Shown: piece after piece, positions 6,532 through 9,403 of the stretch
Layout of the letters: every line of letters begins with the position of its first letter
Position numbering within the stretch: the stretch's first letter is position 1
Source: Oscillospiraceae bacterium
GTDB taxonomy: Bacteria > Bacillota > Clostridia > Oscillospirales > Ruminococcaceae
Direction: 5' to 3'
Length of the DNA stretch: 9,403 nt
Assembly: GCA_022792755.1 (NCBI GenBank)
Contig: JAAWBP010000027.1
Coordinates: forward strand, 1-9,403
Position numbers and translations under genes: made by a program
Notes under the pieces: generated by a model
The model's database searches: none
The model's input: only the letters and a program-made list of their open reading frames with translations
Told to the model about the DNA's origin: nothing

Positions 6532-6711
6532 TCTGTTTCGGGGCGGAGTGCAATTCTCCACCGGTGGTAATGAGCGAACAGCTCTAGTCCACGCGCTGTA
6601 AAAGGCTGATCTGGTGTGATTCCAGAACCGACGGTATAGTCCGGATGAAAGAAACGGAAACACCTTTTGTTTTCGCGCGCCCTCAGACGTCAGTCTGGGG
6701 GTTTTTATTTT
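6532..6711 (+). ncRNA. FMN riboswitch (RFN element) with expression platform
   Basis: This leader senses flavin mononucleotide and controls riboflavin supply genes. P1 is formed by TCTGTTTC (6532-6539) and GAAACGGA (6651-6658), eight pairs with one G-U. Between them are the hallmark RFN blocks: GGGGCGGAGTG, CCACCGGTGGTAA, TCTGGTGTGATTCCAGA and GACGGTATAGTCCGGATG (6630-6647), then GAAAGAA. The aptamer is followed by a terminator hairpin (6680-6711) and the riboflavin transporter gene. FMN binding is expected to favour termination. I did not find one unambiguous antiterminator; short complements exist, such as GTCTG in the P1 5' arm with CAGAC of the terminator. Confidence 0.96.
6680..6711 (+). 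terminator. Terminator of the FMN riboswitch
   Basis: CCCTCAGAC (6680-6688) pairs with GTCTGGGGG (6693-6701) around a GTCA loop, nine pairs with one G-U, followed by TTTTTATTTT. It lies 22 bases after the aptamer and 52 bases before the ribU start, the position expected of a transcriptional off-switch. Confidence 0.9.
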
Positions 6712-6763
6712 CCAAAACAGCCTCTATTGATTATAAAATTTTTTATTCATGGAGGAATTCAGA

Positions 6764-7354
6764 ATGAACCAGAAAAAAGTGAATGTCAGGCGTTTAACCA
6801 TCACCGCCATGCTTGCGGCCGTATCCTCGGTGCTGATGTTTTTCAGCTTCAATGTGCCGCTGATGCCGAGCTTTATTAAAATGGATTTTTCCGAGCTGCC
6901 CGCTTTGTTTGCTTCTATAACGCTTGGGCCTGTTTCAGGAGTGGTTGTCTGTTTGGTGAAAAACCTCGTCAATCTATTTTTCAGTACGACAGGCGGCGTC
7001 GGCGAACTTTCCAATTTTCTTCTCGGCGCCTTCTTTGTTCTTCCCGCGGGTTTTCTTTGCAGGAAGGATAAGAGTTATAAAAACGCGATCATCGGTTCTC
7101 TGATCGGCGCCGCTATAATGGCTTTGTTCAGCGTTGCATCAAATTATTTTGTAATCTATCCGGTTTACTATAATTTTCTTCCGGAAGAGGCTGTCCTTGG
7201 GATGTATCAGGCGATTAACCCCGGTATCCATTCAGTCCTGGACGCCCTTTGGATCTTCAATATGCCCTTTACCTTTATTAAGGGGCTTTGCAGCGCTGTG
7301 ATTGCGATCCTTCTCTATAAGCCGCTCCTTCCTGTTTTAAAAACGAATTATTAG
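6764..7354 (+). CDS. ribU: Riboflavin transporter, ECF substrate-binding subunit RibU
   Basis: Integral membrane S component of an energy-coupling factor transporter that captures riboflavin; it needs the shared EcfA/A'/T module, which is not in this window. The 196 residues contain about six hydrophobic segments (roughly 11-30, 46-66, 81-98, 107-130, 154-171, 173-190). The family signatures are clear: N-terminal RRLTITAMLAAVSSVL, IKMDFSELPALF (39-50), LGPVSGVVVCLVKN (54-67) and TTGGVGELSNFLLG (75-88). I chose ATG 6764 because GGAGGA (6751-6756) sits seven bases upstream; an in-frame ATG at 6749 would include that site in the coding region. The FMN riboswitch directly upstream independently supports a riboflavin role. 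The metK promoter begins seven bases after its stop, so it is probably a single-gene unit; no terminator is visible after it. Confidence 0.95.
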   Translation: MNQKKVNVRRLTITAMLAAVSSVLMFFSFNVPLMPSFIKMDFSELPALFASITLGPVSGVVVCLVKNLVNLFFSTTGGVGELSNFLLGAFFVLPAGFLCRKDKSYKNAIIGSLIGAAIMALFSVASNYFVIYPVYYNFLPEEAVLGMYQAINPGIHSVLDALWIFNMPFTFIKGLCSAVIAILLYKPLLPVLKTNY

Positions 7355-7360
7355 CAGTAC

Positions 7361-7389
7361 TTGACAAGCAGAGAAGAATTTTATATAAT
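7361..7389 (+). promoter_or_regulatory. Consensus sigma-A promoter of metK
   Basis: TTGACA (7361-7366) and TATAAT (7384-7389) with an exact 17-base spacer, a textbook strong promoter. Transcription should start near 7396, just before the SAM riboswitch. Confidence 0.88.
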
Positions 7390-7409
7390 AAATACGAACA
7401 AAAGAATAG

Positions 7410-7553
7410 CCTTATCAAGAGTGGCTGAGGAATCAGGTCCTGTGAAGCCCGGCAACCTTTTCAGTAAGGTGCCAAATCCTGCGGTGCAAACCGGAAGATG
7501 AGGAACATAACGAGATGTTTCAGCGTCCGGTTTTACCGGGCGCTTTCATTTTG
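7410..7553 (+). ncRNA. SAM-I riboswitch (S-box leader) with antiterminator
   Basis: Senses S-adenosylmethionine and regulates the synthase gene that follows. P1 is CCTTATC (7410-7416) with GATGAGG (7497-7503). The conserved core is present: AAGAGTGGCTGAGG, CCTGTGAAGCCCGGCAACC ending at 7457, P3 CCTT/AAGG, GGTGCCAAATCCTGC (7468-7482), and P4 CGGT/ACCG capped by a GCAA tetraloop (7482-7493). The expression platform can be read: AAACCGGA (7488-7495) is perfectly complementary to TCCGGTTT (7526-7533), the 5' arm and loop of the terminator. This antiterminator and the P4/terminator pair exclude each other, so high SAM should switch metK off. Confidence 0.96.
7523..7553 (+). terminator. Terminator of the SAM-I riboswitch
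   Basis: GCGTCCGG (7523-7530) pairs with CCGGGCGC (7536-7543) around a TTTTA loop, eight pairs with one G-U, followed by TTTCATTTTG. It ends about 27 bases before the metK start and overlaps the sequence able to form the antiterminator. Confidence 0.9.
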
Positions 7554-7579
7554 TATCTTTATTTTCTGGAGGTATTCAT

Positions 7580-8761
7580 ATGGCGAAATTTCTCTTTACA
7601 TCGGAGTCCGTTACAGAAGGACATCCAGATAAAATCTGCGATCAAATTTCTGATGCGGTGCTCGACGCCCTTTTAGAGCAGGATCCGATGTCCAGGGTTG
7701 CCTGCGAAACGACAACAACAACTGGAATCGTAAACGTTATGGGTGAAATTACTACCAACGCGTATGTCGATATTCCAAAGATTGCACGTCAGGTGGTTCT
7801 TGACATCGGATATGACCGTGCAAAGTACGGCTTCGACGGCAACACTTGTGCGGTGGTTACTTCGATCGACGAGCAGTCTGGGGATATTGCCATGGGCGTT
7901 AATAAAGCGCTTGAAGCGCGCGGCGGTTCTGGCGAGGACACTGATTCTACTGGCGCGGGCGACCAGGGGATGATGTTCGGCTACGCCTGCGACGAAACTC
8001 CAGAGCTTATGCCGATGCCGATTTCGTTGGCGCATAAACTGGCGCTTCGCTTGACAGAAGTTCGGAAAAACGGGACGCTTCCATATCTCCGTCCGGACGG
8101 AAAAACACAGGTGACGGTCGAATATGTAGACGGTGCTCCCCAGCGTGTCGATGCAATCGTTGTTTCGTCCCAGCACAGTGATGCAGTTTCGCTCGAGCAG
8201 ATTCGGGCCGATATCATCGAGGATGTCATCCGCCCGGTTGTTCCCGCGGAGCTTTTGGATGAAAATACCAAGTTTTACGTCAACCCGACTGGCCGTTTCG
8301 TAATCGGCGGCCCGCAGGGGGACAGCGGCTTGACCGGCCGTAAAATCATCGTGGATACTTACGGCGGTTATGCCCGTCATGGCGGTGGCGCCTTTTCGGG
8401 TAAAGACCCGACCAAGGTTGACCGGAGCGCTGCTTATGCCGCCCGCTGGGTTGCTAAAAACGTCGTTGCTGCCGGCCTTGCTAAGAAGTGCGAGGTAGAG
8501 CTTGCTTATGCGATCGGTGTTGCCCACCCGGTTTCCGTTATGGTGGACAGCTTTGGGACAGGCGTTGTTTCGGATGAAAAACTCGCTGAGGCGATCAACA
8601 AGGTTTTCGACCTACGTCCGGCGGCGATTATCCGGCAGCTCGACCTGAGAAAGCCGATTTACCGGAAGCTCGCCGCTTATGGGCACATGGGCAGGGAAGA
8701 CCTCGGCGTTACTTGGGAGAAAACGGATAAGGCCGAGGAACTGAAAGCCGCAGTAAAATAA
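7580..8761 (+). CDS. metK: S-adenosylmethionine synthase
   Basis: Cytosolic enzyme that makes S-adenosylmethionine from methionine and ATP, releasing phosphate and pyrophosphate. The 393-residue length is normal. Diagnostic segments are TEGHPDKICDQISDAVLD (12-29) with the active-site His15 and Asp17, GAGDQGMMFGYA (125-136), GGPQGDSGLTGRKIIVDTYG (243-262) and the P-loop-like signature GGGAFSGKDPTKVDRSAAY (268-286). The C-terminal domain (GVAHPVSVMVDSFGTG, YGHMGRED) is complete. The start ATG has GGAGG at 7568-7572, seven bases upstream. It is preceded by a consensus promoter and SAM-I riboswitch, so its product should repress it. A hairpin follows the stop, and the next gene is convergent on the minus strand, so metK is a one-gene transcript. 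Confidence 0.98.
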   Translation: MAKFLFTSESVTEGHPDKICDQISDAVLDALLEQDPMSRVACETTTTTGIVNVMGEITTNAYVDIPKIARQVVLDIGYDRAKYGFDGNTCAVVTSIDEQSGDIAMGVNKALEARGGSGEDTDSTGAGDQGMMFGYACDETPELMPMPISLAHKLALRLTEVRKNGTLPYLRPDGKTQVTVEYVDGAPQRVDAIVVSSQHSDAVSLEQIRADIIEDVIRPVVPAELLDENTKFYVNPTGRFVIGGPQGDSGLTGRKIIVDTYGGYARHGGGAFSGKDPTKVDRSAAYAARWVAKNVVAAGLAKKCEVELAYAIGVAHPVSVMVDSFGTGVVSDEKLAEAINKVFDLRPAAIIRQLDLRKPIYRKLAAYGHMGREDLGVTWEKTDKAEELKAAVK

Positions 8762-8783
8762 ATGATAAGAAAAGGGGCTGTTA

Positions 8784-8815
8784 TTGGGGCACCCTCCGTA
8801 AGGAAGGTGCCCCAA
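8784..8815 (+). terminator. Strong hairpin after metK, probable terminator
   Basis: TTGGGGCACC (8784-8793) pairs perfectly with GGTGCCCCAA (8806-8815); inside it TCC/GGA pairs around a GTAA loop beyond one C-A mismatch. It lies 22 bases after the metK stop. The following bases (GGCTCTTGTATCTT) are only weakly T-rich, so termination efficiency is uncertain. Its near symmetry could serve both metK and the convergent recombinase gene. Confidence 0.6.
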
Positions 8816-8868
8816 GGCTCTTGTATCTTAATTAAATATTGTTGTGTTGAAGCGGTGTAGCCTATTAG

Positions 8869-9403
8869 CTATGCCGTTTTTGTTTTGCTACATTCCCGTT
8901 CTTCTAAATGTTCTTGGAACGCATTTTCCATTTCTTCGTGACTGAGTTCCCACAGAATACCTACGCCGTTGTAGTGGATGTCCATCAGCTGAACACGCTT
9001 GCCATCAAGGTATCTCGGCGAATACACGATAATCCTGTCTATAAATTCGTGTATCAGTTCGGGCGTGAGTTCCCTGAGTTCGGTAATCTTCTTTACCTTG
9101 TCAATGAATTTTTGCAGGCTCTCGGTCTTATCCGTTTCGGTTTCGAGATAACTTTCCATTTCGGGAATATCCGCTTTTAGGAGTTGCTGTTCTTCCTCGT
9201 AGGACATTGGCAAGTATCGTTCATCGGATATTTTACCGATAGCGTTATCCTCGTAGAGTTTCTGTATTAAACCGTCAATCTCTGCGATACGCTTCTTTGC
9301 CTTGTTCAACTCTCGGCGTTTCTCCGCAAGCTCTCTTTTCTTATCCTCGCTGTAACATTCCATCTGCTTTGGGCAAACTCTTTTTCAAAGGCTTGCACAT
9401 TGA
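8869..9403 (-). pseudogene. C-terminal part of a large serine recombinase, probably frameshifted
   Basis: Reading from the right edge, the minus strand encodes the C-terminal region of a large serine recombinase of the transposon/integrative element kind, with a DUF4368-like ending. From 9363 to 8869 the open frame gives a Lys/Glu-rich coiled coil (KKRELAEKRRELNKAKKRIAEIDGL), then LYEDNAIGKISDERY, a second helical stretch, and a terminal domain with RELTPELIHEFIDRI, IVYSPRYLDGKR and DIHYNGVGIL. The catalytic serine domain and zinc domain would lie beyond the window. Upstream of 9363 this frame meets TGA at 9385-9387, whereas the neighbouring frame reads NVQAFEKEFAQS, which looks like the natural continuation of the same helix. 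One missing base near 9364-9370 would explain this. The gene is therefore probably broken, or there is a sequencing error. It converges on metK, with no cargo genes visible. Family assignment is confident, the frameshift less so. Confidence 0.75.

Noticed and set aside
6749..6763. Upstream ATG 6749 for ribU
   Set aside because: The codons after it contain the GGAGGA site that serves ATG 6764, and the added residues (MEEFR) are not family-like.
7673..8527. Minus-strand open frame of 284 codons within metK
   Set aside because: It is the complement of conserved metK sequence; its length comes from the codon bias of metK, and no protein family is recognisable.
8908..9180. Plus-strand open frame of 90 codons opposite the recombinase
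   Set aside because: The minus-strand reading carries clear recombinase motifs, while the plus-strand product resembles nothing known and has no start context.
1..9403. CRISPR array, tRNA or rRNA genes
   Set aside because: No regularly spaced direct repeats, cloverleaf-like segments or rRNA core sequences were seen on either strand.

Overview
The window looks like chromosomal housekeeping DNA from a low-to-mid GC Gram-positive anaerobe, most likely a clostridium of the Oscillospiraceae/Ruminococcaceae type. This rests on strong AGGAGG ribosome binding sites, TTGACA/TATAAT promoters, a SAM-I riboswitch in front of metK, an FMN riboswitch in front of the ECF riboflavin transporter gene ribU, the aroQ-peptidase-efp cluster typical of Firmicutes, and a protein resembling the clostridial CD1247 family. 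The genus is an inference; no marker settles it.

Layout. Positions 1-2013 hold leuS without its first ~130 codons. A consensus promoter (2042-2071) and a leader whose hairpin covers the ribosome binding site drive the short gene rpsU (2128-2304), which ends at a terminator (2334-2359). Four closely spaced genes follow with gaps of 14-16 bases and good ribosome binding sites: a YqeG-type HAD phosphatase, an endonuclease IV-like TIM-barrel protein, a type II dehydroquinase (aroQ) and an M24 aminopeptidase. efp and a zinc-ribbon protein gene come next, each behind its own candidate promoter. Then come two riboswitch-controlled genes: FMN riboswitch, terminator and ribU (6532-7354), and consensus promoter, SAM-I riboswitch, terminator and metK (7361-8761). 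At the right edge, convergent to metK, lies the C-terminal part of a large serine recombinase (8869-9403, minus strand). It appears frameshifted and probably marks the edge or remnant of a mobile element.

How the genes relate. Most serve translation (LeuRS, S21, EF-P) or cofactor supply (riboflavin uptake, SAM synthesis). The peptidase and aroQ are conserved neighbours of efp rather than obvious pathway partners. I see no CRISPR array, tRNA or rRNA gene, and no clear undescribed system. The least explained items are the SD-masking rpsU leader hairpin, the Cys/His-rich tail of the CD1247-like protein, and the broken recombinase next to metK.
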